NCBI GenBank assembly: GCA_022495005.1 | Contig: JAGYXB010000100.1 | Span: forward strand, 372,001 to 436,000 | Direction: 5' to 3' | DNA: 64,000 nt | Source: Rhyacophila brunnea | Taxonomy: Eukaryota > Arthropoda > Insecta > Trichoptera > Rhyacophilidae | Shown: one piece after another, positions 61,101-62,335 of the stretch | Layout of the letters: each line of letters begins with the position of its first letter | Position numbering within the stretch: the stretch's first letter is position 1 | Made by a program: the position numbers and the translations under genes | Notes under the pieces: generated by a model | Told to the model about the DNA's origin: nothing | The model's input: the letters and a program-made list of their open reading frames with translations, nothing else | The model's database searches: none

Positions 61101-61313
61101 GAATAATAATTGGTTAATGTTATTATAGGTACTATGATGTTGGCACACCGTGTTCAAGTCTTTCTCCGGCCTCGTCGTCTTGTCTGCCGTCTCCCCGCTC
61201 CTTACCGCTGGCCGATTCACCATCTCCTCCACCCACCACGGCTGACTTCTGTGAATTCCTGCAGGCGTCTGCCAACCTTTGCGAGAGAGACTTCAACAAT
61301 CTGACGTTGTCTG
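18989..61313 (+). CDS. Camta: CAMTA calmodulin-binding transcription activator, 15 internal exons (both ends outside window)
   Basis: CAMTA proteins are nuclear transcription factors: the CG-1 domain binds CGCG-type DNA, an IPT/TIG fold and ankyrin repeats follow, and C-terminal IQ motifs bind calmodulin; in Drosophila the protein is needed to shut off rhodopsin signalling. Here fifteen exons (18989-19124, 32675-32746, 33744-33888, 35078-35124, 37590-38969, 40310-40568, 41784-42010, 42720-43025, 44227-44699, 45853-46140, 47120-47238, 50230-50334, 55159-55226, 60437-60591, 61129-61313) join with consistent phases and GT-AG borders, giving about 1321 codons. Diagnostic pieces are DGYCWKKRKDGKTTREDH (CG-1), FSPEWAYPEGGVKVLVTGPW (IPT), GMTLLHLAASLGYSRLV (ankyrin) and TLAEQIIAAMPDRIK. 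The first exon enters with one base of a split codon and the last leaves in phase 1, so exons are missing on both sides: the N-terminal CG-1 part upstream, and the IQ region downstream of 64000. No stop or frameshift interrupts the chain, so it looks functional. Residue numbers below count from the first complete codon in the window. Confidence 0.96.
19238..19715 (+). mobile_element. LTR-like repeat, copy 3, in CAMTA intron 1
   Basis: It shares a collinear series of motifs with 11145-11690: GTCGGCGATATTAAA, TTTCCGTAGTGTC, TTTCCGCAATATC, AATAGCGAATAATAATTCAT, then AAATAAACTCTCA near the end. It begins just over 100 bp after exon 1. Solo LTR-like relic without internal genes. Confidence 0.45.
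20088..20629. mobile_element. Foldback hAT MITE family H1, copy 1
   Basis: Ends CAGTGGCGAAGGGTGG and ACCCTTCGCCATTG are inverted; inner arms (CACTAAACTTTGT..., AACTAACCAACACTATCTG...) are inverted over most of the element. Flanks GTACCTAC (20080-20087) and GTACATAC (20630-20637) form an 8-bp duplication with one mismatch, the hAT signature. Non-coding, 542 bp. Confidence 0.85.
21460..21535 (-). repeat. Short repeat, inverted copy of 31150-31225
   Basis: AAATTATCAAAAAAAATGTC...GCAAGCTTCGTATTTTTCCG...CTAGGTGCCTCT is the reverse complement of the segment at 31155-31225. The element it belongs to is not identified. Confidence 0.6.
21853..22100 (+). repeat. Repeat R1, copy 1
   Basis: It parallels 61630-61866 in the same orientation: TTGTTATATTA, GACATGTTTTC, TTTTTTAGTCATC, CGATGCCAT, CGCCGATTGGC and GAAAATTATTTGCCG occur in order. 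A short piece also occurs near 56050-56090. No ends or ORF recognised. Confidence 0.6.
22565..23150. mobile_element. Foldback hAT MITE family H1, copy 2
   Basis: CAGTAGCGAAGGGTGGAGGT at the left and ACCTCCACCCTTCGCCACTG at the right are long inverted ends; interior arms match the 20088 and 36425 copies. Flanking duplication is not convincing (GGTAT shared out of register). 586 bp, non-coding. Confidence 0.8.
23441..23475. repeat. TA dinucleotide microsatellite
   Basis: A run of TA repeats broken once by AAG. Confidence 0.8.
23674..24980. mobile_element. hAT element with AATACCGGTATT subterminal motifs
   Basis: Ends TAGGGATTGCAATACCG and CGGTATTGCAATCCCTA are inverted repeats. Flanks GTTGAGCC (23666-23673) and GTTGAACC (24981-24988) form an 8-bp duplication with one mismatch, so this is a hAT superfamily element of 1307 bp. 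AATACCGGTATT-type palindromes recur just inside both ends, a likely transposase-binding motif. The interior holds only short open frames (62 codons at 24300 being the longest), so it appears non-autonomous or decayed. Confidence 0.8.
25205..25380 (-). mobile_element. Jockey/CR1-like LINE 3' tail, minus strand
   Basis: It resembles the tail at 1250-1450: TTTATTTTATAATT..., ATTATAAATTCAAAGCGTTCAC and CCCTATTTTAAAACTC appear in matching order. The coding part is missing or eroded. Confidence 0.5.
25384..25735 (+). pseudogene. LINE reverse-transcriptase C-terminal fossil
   Basis: The plus strand encodes MLGLTRKDHKINQCIRKQMR then VCDMKGVAKADE, GRPPxRW-like DNA (AAACCCATTGGATAGACG) and ends TTCATCTAGCAGTGGATCG..GGCTGATGATAATAA. 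This is the well-known C-terminus of RTE/CR1-type reverse transcriptases (MLGIT..DRK.NEWIR..T.V.DI..R). Frameshifts and a stop at 25588 make it a relic. Confidence 0.75.
25818..26046 (+). mobile_element. tRNA-derived SINE family S1, copy 1
   Basis: The head ACGATGGGCGCCCGGCTTAA...GGCTCGAATCCTG retains a B-box-like element; the body has AATTGTGTATGAGTCAGAGT, AATAGTTTGAGCAAGCGGCT and TCCATTTCTCGTAAAAAC; the tail is GATCGGACATGGTCGAAAG. Shared with 36704, 43300, 59451 and 61858 copies. Confidence 0.8.
26546..26867. mobile_element. MITE family M4 in CAMTA intron 1
   Basis: CGTCACCTTACTAATAAAAC then CTCGTAAGTC at the left is inverted as GGACTTACGAGGTATTAATA then ATAAGGTGACG at the right. The 320-bp element has no ORF. 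One copy in the window. Confidence 0.65.
27209..27562. mobile_element. Foldback hAT MITE family H1, copy 3 (right arm lost)
   Basis: The left arm from CAGTGGCAAAGGGTGAAGGT and the middle are present, but the right arm stops at GAACGAGAACAA where another element begins (27562). No right terminus is found further on. Confidence 0.75.
27562..27740 (-). mobile_element. MITE family M5 fragment
   Basis: ATCGTCTCTGTTCTCGCAGA followed by ACACACTAAC and GGAGAATACTAGTTTTGAGT matches, inverted, the right end of the complete M5 copy at 62047-62311. It interrupts the H1 copy to its left. A 68-codon frame inside is not recognised. Confidence 0.6.
27741..28780. other. Non-coding stretch of intron 1 with GC-richer segment
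   Basis: Bases 28290-28760 are richer in GC than neighbours and hold a 65-codon frame (28291-28488) of unknown origin. GACGGGGTGGCGGGTCAGGG lies near 27809. Nothing assigned. Confidence 0.3.
28854..29321 (+). other. 155-codon open frame of unknown nature
   Basis: This is the longest open frame of intron 1 (starts MADIAWYTNIIYTKLQ, ends WLVLKHVVVTF). Two ATGs lie in ATGG contexts (AACATGGCCGAC and AAAATGGCGAA). The translation is hydrophobic with no domain I recognise and the strand carries a 91-codon shadow. It may be a transposon remnant or chance. Confidence 0.2.
29945..30252 (-). pseudogene. LINE reverse-transcriptase C-terminal fossil
   Basis: Read on the minus strand: LSVKRRRWTWLGHMLWMPEE, then CLFFKPTGLRRPGRPLINMY and after a stop RDAGLTWNDARTLASDRDSW RCLV. 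This matches the familiar end of non-LTR reverse transcriptases (RWTWLGHVLRM ... RRRGRPK.TW ... AGLTW.EA..LA.DR..WR). The stop after YRVYRA and truncation mark it as dead. Confidence 0.8.
30285..30570 (-). mobile_element. MITE family M6, copy 1 (partial)
   Basis: Inverted relative to 35577-35924: TAATATTAAT...TTAAAAAAAACC, GATGGTTAAGTCG, GCATTTGCAGCTTA, AACCTATTTTGAAAAAAAC and GTTACGCCCTTTTTCCTTTA appear in mirrored order. Only one terminus (30552-30570) is intact. Confidence 0.65.
30868..30962. promoter_or_regulatory. CpG-dense segment in CAMTA intron 1
   Basis: About 18 CpG dinucleotides fall in roughly 95 bases (GGACGTCGATTTGCG, GCGACGCGGGCGTCC, CCCCGGCGTCGGCATCGG) inside AT-rich surroundings. 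It is 1.7 kb before exon 2. It could be a promoter-proximal or 5' untranslated segment of an alternative CAMTA transcript or another gene; no TATA or ORF supports this. Confidence 0.25.
31150..31225 (+). repeat. Short repeat, inverted copy of 21460-21535
   Basis: AGAGGCACCTAGCGGAAAAA then TACGAAGCTTGCAATTTGAG mirrors the 21460 segment. Confidence 0.6.
31244..31793. mobile_element. MITE family M2, copy 2, split by a hAT insertion
   Basis: AACAATAAGTTAGCCATCT on the left and the arm from CTGTCTATCTCGTAAAAAG to CTTGTGTATAGAATAGATGC on the right correspond to the M2 copies at 12618 and 48829. The left terminus is lost. A 317-bp hAT-type element sits inside at 31279-31595. Confidence 0.7.
31279..31595. 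mobile_element. hAT MITE nested in M2, perfect 8-bp duplication
   Basis: Ends CAATGATACTCAAC and GTTGAGTATCGCTG are inverted (hAT consensus CAGYGNTTCTCAAC type) and GTCTAAAC occurs directly at both flanks (31271-31278 and 31596-31603). GGGCC motifs repeat just inside both ends. Non-coding except a chance 68-codon frame. Confidence 0.9.
31957..32478. repeat. Large inverted repeat with hammerhead-like sequence, before CAMTA exon 2
   Basis: Arms 31957-32066 and 32373-32478 are inverted copies (TGGATTCAAGCTCTGTACTA / TAGTACAGAGCTTGAATCCA) separated by about 306 bp of AT-rich sequence. The right arm holds CTGAAGA, GCC-GAAA-GGC, GAAAC-CCGG-GTC in the order of a hammerhead ribozyme core; the left arm has the decayed version on the minus strand. 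Penelope-like retroelements carry such motifs in their repeats, which is a plausible origin. Confidence 0.6.
32675..32746 (+). CDS. Camta: CAMTA window exon 2: CG-1 microexon, 24 codons
   Basis: This 72-base exon is too short for ORF searches. It reads CIYGCYVHSAILPTFHRRCY then WLLQ (residues 46-69), nearly identical to vertebrate CAMTA (CLYGCYVHSSIIPTFHRRCYWLLQ split likewise). The acceptor is TTACAG at 32669-32674 and the donor GTGAGC at 32747. Both borders are phase 0, so exons 1-2-3 join cleanly. It sits 13.5 kb downstream of exon 1, across the largest and most transposon-rich intron of the window, and about 200 bases after a long foldback repeat. Confidence 0.96.
32747..33743. other. CAMTA intron 2
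   Basis: Mostly plain AT-rich sequence. GGTTCAAGTCCCGTCGGGTG at 33605-33625 resembles a tRNA B box plus 3' end, without a matching A box. Confidence 0.5.
33744..33888 (+). CDS. Camta: CAMTA window exon 3: C-terminal CG-1
   Basis: Residues 70-117 begin NPDIVLVHYLNVPYPDDNKL and end KKEWTKEELVSQLKPM, the end of CG-1 in all metazoan CAMTAs (vertebrate NPDIVLVHYLNVP and WTKEELIGQLKPM). The acceptor is TTTACCAG and the donor GTAAGT at 33889. It enters in phase 0 and leaves in phase 1. The middle part (DDNKLAVITPSLALWGD) is the variable loop of the domain. Confidence 0.96.
33889..35077. other. CAMTA intron 3
   Basis: No mobile element with clear ends. A 70-codon frame at 34293-34505 (PATMPTFKAYPQDYVPILPI, then NKKKINDIKSVIKYIDLTAL) reads protein-like and may be the tail of a decayed transposon gene; family unknown. 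Confidence 0.35.
35078..35124 (+). CDS. Camta: CAMTA window exon 4: acidic linker microexon
   Basis: This 47-base exon completes a Phe codon split with exon 3 and then encodes FSEDEPDVNNELEIS (residues 118-133). It lies between TTTCTAG and GTGAGT, enters in phase 1 and leaves in phase 0, which exactly bridges exons 3 and 5. The acidic FSEDEPD stretch after QLKPM is the expected linker after CG-1 in insect CAMTA proteins, as I recall them. Support is from phase and splice signals more than from similarity, because the exon is so short. Confidence 0.85.
35577..35924. mobile_element. MITE family M6, copy 2, in CAMTA intron 4
   Basis: Ends GAAAGGAAAAAGGGCGTTAC and GATTACGCCCTTTTTTCTTTC (inverted) with TA on both sides suggest a Tc1/mariner-type MITE of 348 bp. 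A partial inverted copy is at 30285-30570. Confidence 0.75.
35940..36424. other. Intron 4 segment with GC-richer patch
   Basis: Bases 36040-36230 are GC-richer and open for 77 codons on the minus strand (35989-36222), without a known domain. It appears single-copy in this window. Confidence 0.3.
36425..37272. mobile_element. Foldback hAT MITE family H1, copy 4, with nested SINE
   Basis: Left arm from CAGTGGTGGTAAGG and right end CACCCTTCACCACTG are inverted; GGGTATGG (36417-36424) and GGGTACGG (37273-37280) form an 8-bp duplication with one mismatch. A 220-bp S1 SINE (36704-36930) lies in the middle. It ends about 300 bp before exon 5. Confidence 0.85.
36704..36930 (+). mobile_element. tRNA-derived SINE S1, copy 2, nested in H1
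   Basis: Head CCCACGATGGCCGCGCGG with CAGGTTCGAATCTTGGG (B box), body GTATGAGTCAGAGTATGGAC and CCTAATAGGTTGAGC, tail ACATGGTCGAAAGAAAA. TAGTTAGAA and TAGATAGAA flank it, a 9-bp duplication with one mismatch as expected for retroposition. Confidence 0.85.
37590..38969 (+). CDS. Camta: CAMTA window exon 5: large regulatory/activation exon
   Basis: This 1380-base exon encodes residues 134-593 without a stop. It starts TAETVEAIVGQLMEKQRLAR, which looks helical, then ALVKQLECGCVDGACPPGKPC, a Cys-rich motif followed by PHH. Next come RRITAAKSQVEQQQQQQQ (short polyglutamine), Asn/Ser/Thr-rich low complexity, and an acidic C-terminal part (GEELSPNDVIVSEINPMDFI, then a run ending DMLGDFPELEAL) that looks like a transactivation region. 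The acceptor is ACATTACAG at 37581-37589. The donor at 38970 is GTAAGT; a second GTAAGT at 38982 would add four codons in frame. A 174-codon ORF on the opposite strand inside the exon is a shadow. No frame break is seen. Confidence 0.93.
38970..38987 (+). promoter_or_regulatory. Tandem splice donors of CAMTA exon 5
   Basis: Two GTAAGT donors start at 38970 and 38982, twelve bases apart. Both keep the frame with exon 6; use of the second adds Val-Ser-Tyr-Ser after SNHSLLH. Confidence 0.6.
38988..40309. other. CAMTA intron 5
   Basis: AT-rich without a recognisable element. GCGGCGATGGGATGGGATTG near 39680 and a GC-richer patch at 39985-40130 stand out weakly. Confidence 0.4.
40310..40568 (+). 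CDS. Camta: CAMTA window exon 6: start of IPT/TIG domain
   Basis: Residues 594-679 start IEGKSGIHCDMKND, pass a Ser/Pro linker and enter the IPT/TIG immunoglobulin-like fold at ACITDFSPEWAYPEGGVKVL, followed by VTGPWHSASSSYAVLFDALP and ending VLRCYCP. Vertebrate CAMTA has TDYSPEWSYPEGGVKVLITG at the same point. IPT folds mediate non-specific DNA contact or dimerisation. The acceptor is CATCGCAG, the donor GTATTT at 40569 (a weaker donor), with phase 0 entry and phase 1 exit. Confidence 0.96.
40733..40835 (-). mobile_element. Jockey/CR1-like LINE 3' tail, minus strand, in intron 6
   Basis: CATATTGTGGACATTACAAA then TTATAAGTTTAAGACGTTCA and CAACATGACATTTAGAAAC are nearly identical to 1270-1325. 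Only the extreme 3' end of the LINE is present, a 5'-truncated insertion. Confidence 0.75.
40937..41324. mobile_element. MITE family M1, copy 3, in CAMTA intron 6
   Basis: The ends CATGGCCCCCACA and TGTGGGGGCCATG are perfect 13-bp inverted repeats. Flanks GTATCACGA and GTGTCATGA differ only by transitions and may be an old duplication of 8-9 bp. No ORF. Confidence 0.8.
41784..42010 (+). CDS. Camta: CAMTA window exon 7: end of IPT/TIG domain and linker
   Basis: A codon split with exon 6 gives Ala, then HEAGLATLQVACDGFVISNS and VIFEYK close the IPT fold (vertebrate HDTGLVTLQVAFNNQIISNS). The linker that follows ends KLQIKQEPDGLDS (to residue 755) and contains IKQEP, which fits a ψKxE sumoylation consensus; that is a motif match only. 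The acceptor is TATTTCAG and the donor GTAAGA at 42011. Entry is phase 1, exit phase 0. Confidence 0.96.
42330..42425 (+). promoter_or_regulatory. Promoter-like CRE plus TATA cluster in CAMTA intron 7
   Basis: A perfect CRE TGACGTCA (42330-42337), a CRE-like TGACGTAG (42361-42368) and TATATA (42376-42381) followed by a G run lie in this order upstream of exon 8. The arrangement resembles a CREB/ATF-driven core promoter. No initiator or transcript is proven; exon 8 starts about 340 bp downstream and has an in-frame ATG (ATGACG at about 42786), so an N-truncated ankyrin-IQ isoform is conceivable. Confidence 0.3.
42720..43025 (+). CDS. Camta: CAMTA window exon 8: first ankyrin repeat
   Basis: Residues 756-857 run from VEDTALFTQPNFEDRLVTFC through RSMTSRVW to the ankyrin repeat GMTLLHLAASLGYSRLVCAM, and end with DDGYTPL, the start of the next repeat. 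Vertebrate CAMTA has GMTLLHLAAAQGYATLIQTL. Exon borders are TTTTCAG and GTGATT, both phase 0. The exon lies about 340 bases after a CRE plus TATA-like cluster in intron 7. Confidence 0.96.
43058..43265 (+). mobile_element. tRNA-derived SINE, variant S2, copy 1
   Basis: Head CCCAGTGCTGATGCTG..GTGGGTCTGAATCCCA retains A/B-box-like spacing; the body has AGAGTATGGACTTTAAAAG, TTGACAACCATTTCTC and ACCTC, a diverged form of the S1 body. It lies directly upstream of an S1 copy. Confidence 0.6.
43298..44050 (+). mobile_element. tRNA-derived SINE S1, copy 3, interrupted by a MITE
   Basis: Head ACGGTTACCGCGTCGGC with a perfect T arm CCCGGGTTCAAATCCCGGG; body CAGAATATGGACCTAATAGG; the tail is broken at CCATAGAATA and resumes after the M7 MITE as TATCTTATG at 44031. 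Confidence 0.75.
43492..44029. mobile_element. MITE family M7, nested in S1 SINE
   Basis: TGAGGCGTCTAATTACAAAA then AGCGACAAGTCCACA is mirrored at 43996-44029 (TGTGGACTTATCGCTTTTTG then GAATTAGACGCCTCA). TA lies at both flanks (43490-43491, 44030-44031), as for Tc1/mariner-type MITEs. 538 bp, no meaningful ORF. Confidence 0.85.
44227..44699 (+). CDS. Camta: CAMTA window exon 9: ankyrin repeats plus Ser-rich linker
   Basis: The exon starts MWACTMGHCETALVLYRWN, continuing DDGYTPL of exon 8 into the second ankyrin repeat, and HTALHIRNKSSRTALDCANL gives the third, followed by RRHGTIVREIRRLEAKR (residues 858-about 910). The remaining about 100 residues are a Ser/Gly/Ala-rich low-complexity tract (ASFNGSISLSFSNSAAF and similar). 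The segment is GC-rich and the opposite strand is also open for 142 codons, a composition effect. The acceptor is AATACAG; the donor GTAAAT at 44700 leaves phase 2. Confidence 0.94.
45100..45545. promoter_or_regulatory. GC-rich intron 9 island with five CRE-like sites and CCAAT
   Basis: TGACGTAA (45163), TGATGTCA (45174), CCAAT (45183), TACGTCA (45329), TGATGTCA (45339) and a perfect TGACGTCA (45349) lie within 200 bases, and TTTATATAAA follows at about 45534. Such density is typical of a CREB/ATF-responsive enhancer or promoter. The island is single-copy in the window and not part of a recognised transposon. Confidence 0.35.
45853..46140 (+). CDS. Camta: CAMTA window exon 10: Ser/Pro linker
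   Basis: After an Arg codon split with exon 9 the exon reads SETQKFKVLQVNIPLTDSNK, then a tract with GSPSPSPSRGFRSDSALSHK and KLVKRSSVDSGINMTSVHST (residues 1016-1110). SVDSGINMTS and RSD resemble the Ser-rich region after the ankyrin repeats of other CAMTAs; RSDSA and KRSSVD are plausible phosphosites by motif. The borders are ATTCCAG and GTGATA at 46141. Entry and exit are both phase 2. Confidence 0.92.
46141..47119. other. CAMTA intron 10
   Basis: AT-rich with a modest GC-richer patch near 46580-46740 containing ACTGCGCAGGCAC, an NRF1-like motif. No element with clear ends. Confidence 0.4.
47120..47238 (+). CDS. Camta: CAMTA window exon 11
   Basis: This exon encodes FDRSMSLPLSSFNAADMLFQ then NNIDSGTRQLISRRMDYAL (residues 1112-1150), continuing exon 10 through a split Arg codon. 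RSMSLPL resembles a basophilic-kinase/14-3-3 type motif; this is not tested. The acceptor is TTGACAG and the donor GTAAGT at 47239, with phase 2 entry and phase 1 exit. No open reading frame long enough for routine detection marks it, so assignment rests on phase, splice signals and coding style. Confidence 0.88.
47239..47830. other. Start of CAMTA intron 11
   Basis: Plain AT-rich sequence; nothing assigned. Confidence 0.4.
47830..48020 (+). repeat. Imperfect tandem repeat, two to three units
   Basis: CTGCAYAAAKC starts at 47835, 47926 and 48002; the first two units share AAGCTGCYGTCATACAAAAA followed by CATATAAATGCG. Spacings are 91 and 76 bases. Confidence 0.7.
48829..49150. mobile_element. 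MITE family M2, copy 3 (complete), in intron 11
   Basis: CCTGCGCATCTATTCTATAC at the left and GTATAGAATAGATGCGCTGG at the right are inverted ends; CACTTATTGTAAC arms mirror each other inside. AATAAAATG is present within three bases of the left end and directly at the right end, a probable duplication. 322 bp, non-coding. Confidence 0.85.
49151..50229. other. End of CAMTA intron 11
   Basis: AT-rich; GATTATGCCTTGAGTAGAC and CAATAGTTTACTCAAA near 49878-49925 are weakly inverted. Nothing assigned. Confidence 0.4.
50230..50334 (+). CDS. Camta: CAMTA window exon 12: acidic linker
   Basis: A Cys codon split with exon 11 is followed by EVAGGPRSDSPLIDVEAMSD and EDTQQSEKGQPSAV (residues 1152-1185). 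The borders are TTTGTAG at 50223-50229 and GTCAGT at 50335; the latter is a weak but acceptable GT donor. Entry and exit are both phase 1, so the exon could be skipped without shifting the frame, giving a possible cassette isoform. Confidence 0.88.
50335..54278. other. CAMTA intron 12, largely repeat-free
   Basis: This 4-kb stretch lacks terminal-repeat elements. A perfect CRE sits within the 16-bp palindrome TCTCTGACGTCAGAGA (50857-50872). A short direct repeat GTGAGTGGACAGTGGACA occurs at 52402-52425. Open frames are short and unrecognised. Confidence 0.4.
54279..54690 (-). mobile_element. Foldback element family F1, copy 2, in intron 12
   Basis: Reverse-complement counterpart of 8346-8759: CCGGTTACATGTAAATTGTA, CATTTCACCGTGACACAG, AACCTAACCTAACCTAA, ATACGACCCAAAGAGGTTGG and TTCACGGTGAAGTGTGATAC occur in mirrored order. 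412 bp. Confidence 0.8.
55159..55226 (+). CDS. Camta: CAMTA window exon 13: conserved TLAEQII motif
   Basis: This 68-base exon completes a Gly codon and encodes EQDVRVFTLAEQIIAAMPDR then IK (residues 1187-1208). Vertebrate CAMTA has MTLAEHIIEATPDRIK at the same position, a short conserved island between the ankyrin and IQ regions. The borders are ATTTCCAG and GTAAGC. Entry is phase 1, exit phase 0. It is flanked by introns of 4.8 and 5.2 kb. Confidence 0.95.
55227..56655. other. First part of CAMTA intron 13
   Basis: AT-rich, without clear elements except a short R1-like piece (GATATGTTTTCTTTTTCGAG) near 56057. Confidence 0.4.
56664..57407 (+). mobile_element. hAT deletion derivative with ZBED-type transposase tail, perfect 8-bp duplication
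   Basis: Ends CAGTGTTCTTCGAC and GTTGAAGAACACTG are inverted, and CTCTAAAG flanks both sides (56656-56663, 57408-57415). The interior, read with stops on the plus strand, shows FLCEKNFSSMLVIKTKQRNQ, MNVNAALCLSETMLQPRL and KQQQMW, which matches the C-terminal dimerisation region of hAT transposases (LCE.GFS....IK.K.RN.L.VE..LRL). In-frame stops show it is dead. The rest of the transposase is deleted. Confidence 0.85.
57985..58525 (+). mobile_element. Tigger/pogo-like deletion derivative
   Basis: CAGTATAACCTCGTTTTTAC at the left and AGGGGTTATACTG at the right are inverted ends of the Tigger (pogo, Tc1/mariner) type, with TA duplicated on each side (57983-57984, 58526-58527). The element is 541 bp and keeps the subterminal CCCGGAATTCACG type sequence plus a short open frame for the transposase C-terminus. 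Confidence 0.85.
58130..58357 (+). pseudogene. Tigger-like transposase C-terminal fragment, 75 codons
   Basis: The frame opens at an ATG and reads MRVTRASEQLSDEEEDDIPT, KEEAMRFIEGLKTYFSSFAD, then LYSLERELHNKKTQMQQTNI and HDFFNKK. Tigger and pogo transposases end in a similar helical tail after an acidic stretch, closing with (K)QTxIxDFFKK. The catalytic DDE domain and the CENP-B-like DNA-binding part are absent. The frame is undamaged, which suggests a young copy or transcription of the deletion form. Confidence 0.75.
58745..58945 (+). repeat. Imperfect direct repeat, two units
   Basis: GTCGGGTYTGSCGAATGG starts at 58751 and 58829, and AAAGGTGATATTGCTATAAA recurs near 58797 and 58917. The second unit has about 40 extra bases. 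Confidence 0.7.
59315..59400 (+). ncRNA. tRNA-like sequence in intron 13
   Basis: CCAGGTGGCTAAATTGGTGA and GTGGGTTCGGGTCCCCCC resemble A and B boxes of a pol III gene. Stems do not close into a full cloverleaf, so a SINE head is likely. Confidence 0.35.
59451..59682 (+). mobile_element. tRNA-derived SINE S1, copy 4
   Basis: ACGATGGCTGTGCGGCTTAA, TTTTGAATCCTGGGTC, GTATGAGTCAGAGTATGGAC and ATTAGGAACGGACATGGTCG define a full-length S1 copy. Confidence 0.85.
59736..60060. promoter_or_regulatory. GC-richer intron 13 segment with two perfect CREs
   Basis: TGACGTCA occurs at 59825-59832 inside the inverted pair CCGTGTGA/TCACACGG and again at 60003-60010. The segment lies 380 bp upstream of exon 14. 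It resembles an enhancer, but nothing shows activity. Confidence 0.25.
60437..60591 (+). CDS. Camta: CAMTA window exon 14: acidic Pro/Glu segment
   Basis: The exon encodes NESEDMVIEGSPSGVDSGAP, then CLMEPLMDLPPPVNFEPAEF and NFEFSDHNY (residues 1209-1259). It is strongly acidic and aromatic toward the end, the style of a transactivation segment. The borders are TTTTCAG and GTGAGG at 60592, phase 0 entry and phase 2 exit. Confidence 0.93.
60896..61085 (+). mobile_element. tRNA-derived SINE variant S2, copy 2, in intron 14
   Basis: GTGTTATGGGTTCATATCCCA is the B-box part, then AATGGGTTGAGCGTAGAGCT, GACATATTTCTGTTGATACC and TTTTGAGGTCCAAACAC parallel the S1/S2 body. Confidence 0.55.
61129..61313 (+). 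CDS. Camta: CAMTA window exon 15: last exon before IQ motifs
   Basis: A split Arg codon is followed by YYDVGTPCSSLSPASSSCLP, a Ser/Pro stretch, then TTADFCEFLQASANLCERDF and NNLTLS (residues 1261-1321). Vertebrate CAMTA has AADWSEFLSAS and NEFAQLTLSD here, directly before the helix that leads into the IQ motifs. The acceptor is TATTATAG and the donor GTAAGA at 61314, leaving phase 1. The IQ-coding exons are not found in 61314-64000 and must lie downstream. Confidence 0.95.
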
Positions 61314-61421
61314 GTAAGAGAAAGTATTATAATAAGATGTTAATAAAATATTACCACAATCAACTGTGGAATATATTATTATAACCACTAGAAAAAGTCT
61401 TTTTGAAAAAAATATGACACT

Positions 61422-61496
61422 CAGCAGGTTCGAACTAGCGCCCCCCGGGATTTGCGCCCATGTGCTCTGACCACTAAGCTATGTGTTTTAATAAAA
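61422..61496 (-). ncRNA. tRNA-like sequence, minus strand
   Basis: On the minus strand ATAGCTTAGTGGTCAGAGCA (A box, D arm GCTT/GAGC) and CTAGTTCGAACCTGCTG (B box) have correct order and spacing, and the ends pair partly (ACACATA/TGAGTGT). The T and anticodon stems are imperfect. Probably a tRNA pseudogene or SINE head. Confidence 0.4.
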
Positions 61497-61629
61497 TTTG
61501 CCCTTGGATCTAAGACTGACTATATACAGACCGTGGCGTTGAATTGCAAATAACGATGGTAGTGCTAGTTATGGTTAATCTTCAAATGCTATGCGGTAAT
61601 CTGTTCACCTGTAATTTGTAATATGTTTA

Positions 61630-61866
61630 TTGTTATATTAGTAATAATAATAATATATTCATTGCATGTTTTCTTTTTCGAGTACAGGCATAATGTTTTT
61701 TAGTCATCCTTACACAATATAAAAATATATTCTTACGATGCCATCACAAAAAAAATTGACAAGCTCCCACCTCGAATGCCACTCGGCGATTGGCGACAAA
61801 TGCGAAATTTCGTCCCACCTATTGTTGAAAATTATTTGCCGATTCACTTATGTATGCTCTTAAGCA
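61630..61866 (+). repeat. Repeat R1, copy 2
   Basis: Parallels 21853-22100 (see there); it runs directly into the S1 SINE that follows. Confidence 0.6.
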
Positions 61867-62335
61867 TCGGCCTATAACGTTCCCATGAGTCCCATGTTCG
61901 AATCTTGGGTCTGGCAAATGCACATATTGTTTTTCAATTTGTGTTTGAATCAGAGTATGGACCCAATAGGTTGAGCAAGTGGCTGACATCCATTTCTCGT
62001 AAAAAACAAAATCTGTTAATACAAACCTTCACTCTGTGGAGGCCTATAATATCGTCACTGTTCTGGCAGAAGACACTAATTCGAAAAAATGACATATTGA
62101 GTTAGTTATACCAAAATGTTCCTTATTTCAAACTTTTCCGTATGGAAACCTTCTTAATAAATAAACAGTCTTTATTTTAAAGTCATCTGTTTAACGATTA
62201 CGTAATAAACTCACATGATAGACCATTTCAAACATATTAACAACTTCAAAGTCAAATTACTCAAAACTAGTATTCTCCAGTTAGTGTGTTCTGCCAGAAC
62301 GGAGACGATATGATCTTATTAGGATCGGACTGAAT
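61858..62335 (+). mobile_element. tRNA-derived SINE S1, copy 5, split by MITE M5
   Basis: CTTAAGCATCGGCCTATAAC, TGTTCGAATCTTGGGTCTGG and CAGAGTATGGACCCAATAGG form the head and body; the tail stops at GGCCTATA and resumes at 62311 as TGATCTTATTAGGATCGGAC. Confidence 0.8.
62047..62311. mobile_element. MITE family M5, complete, nested in S1
   Basis: ATATCGTCACTGTTCTGGCA then GAAGACACTAATTCG at the left is inverted as CCAGTTAGTGTGTTCTGCCA then GAACGGAGACGATAT at the right, about 33 bp with few mismatches. It splits the SINE tail at a TA. A fragment lies inverted at 27562-27740. Confidence 0.85.
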
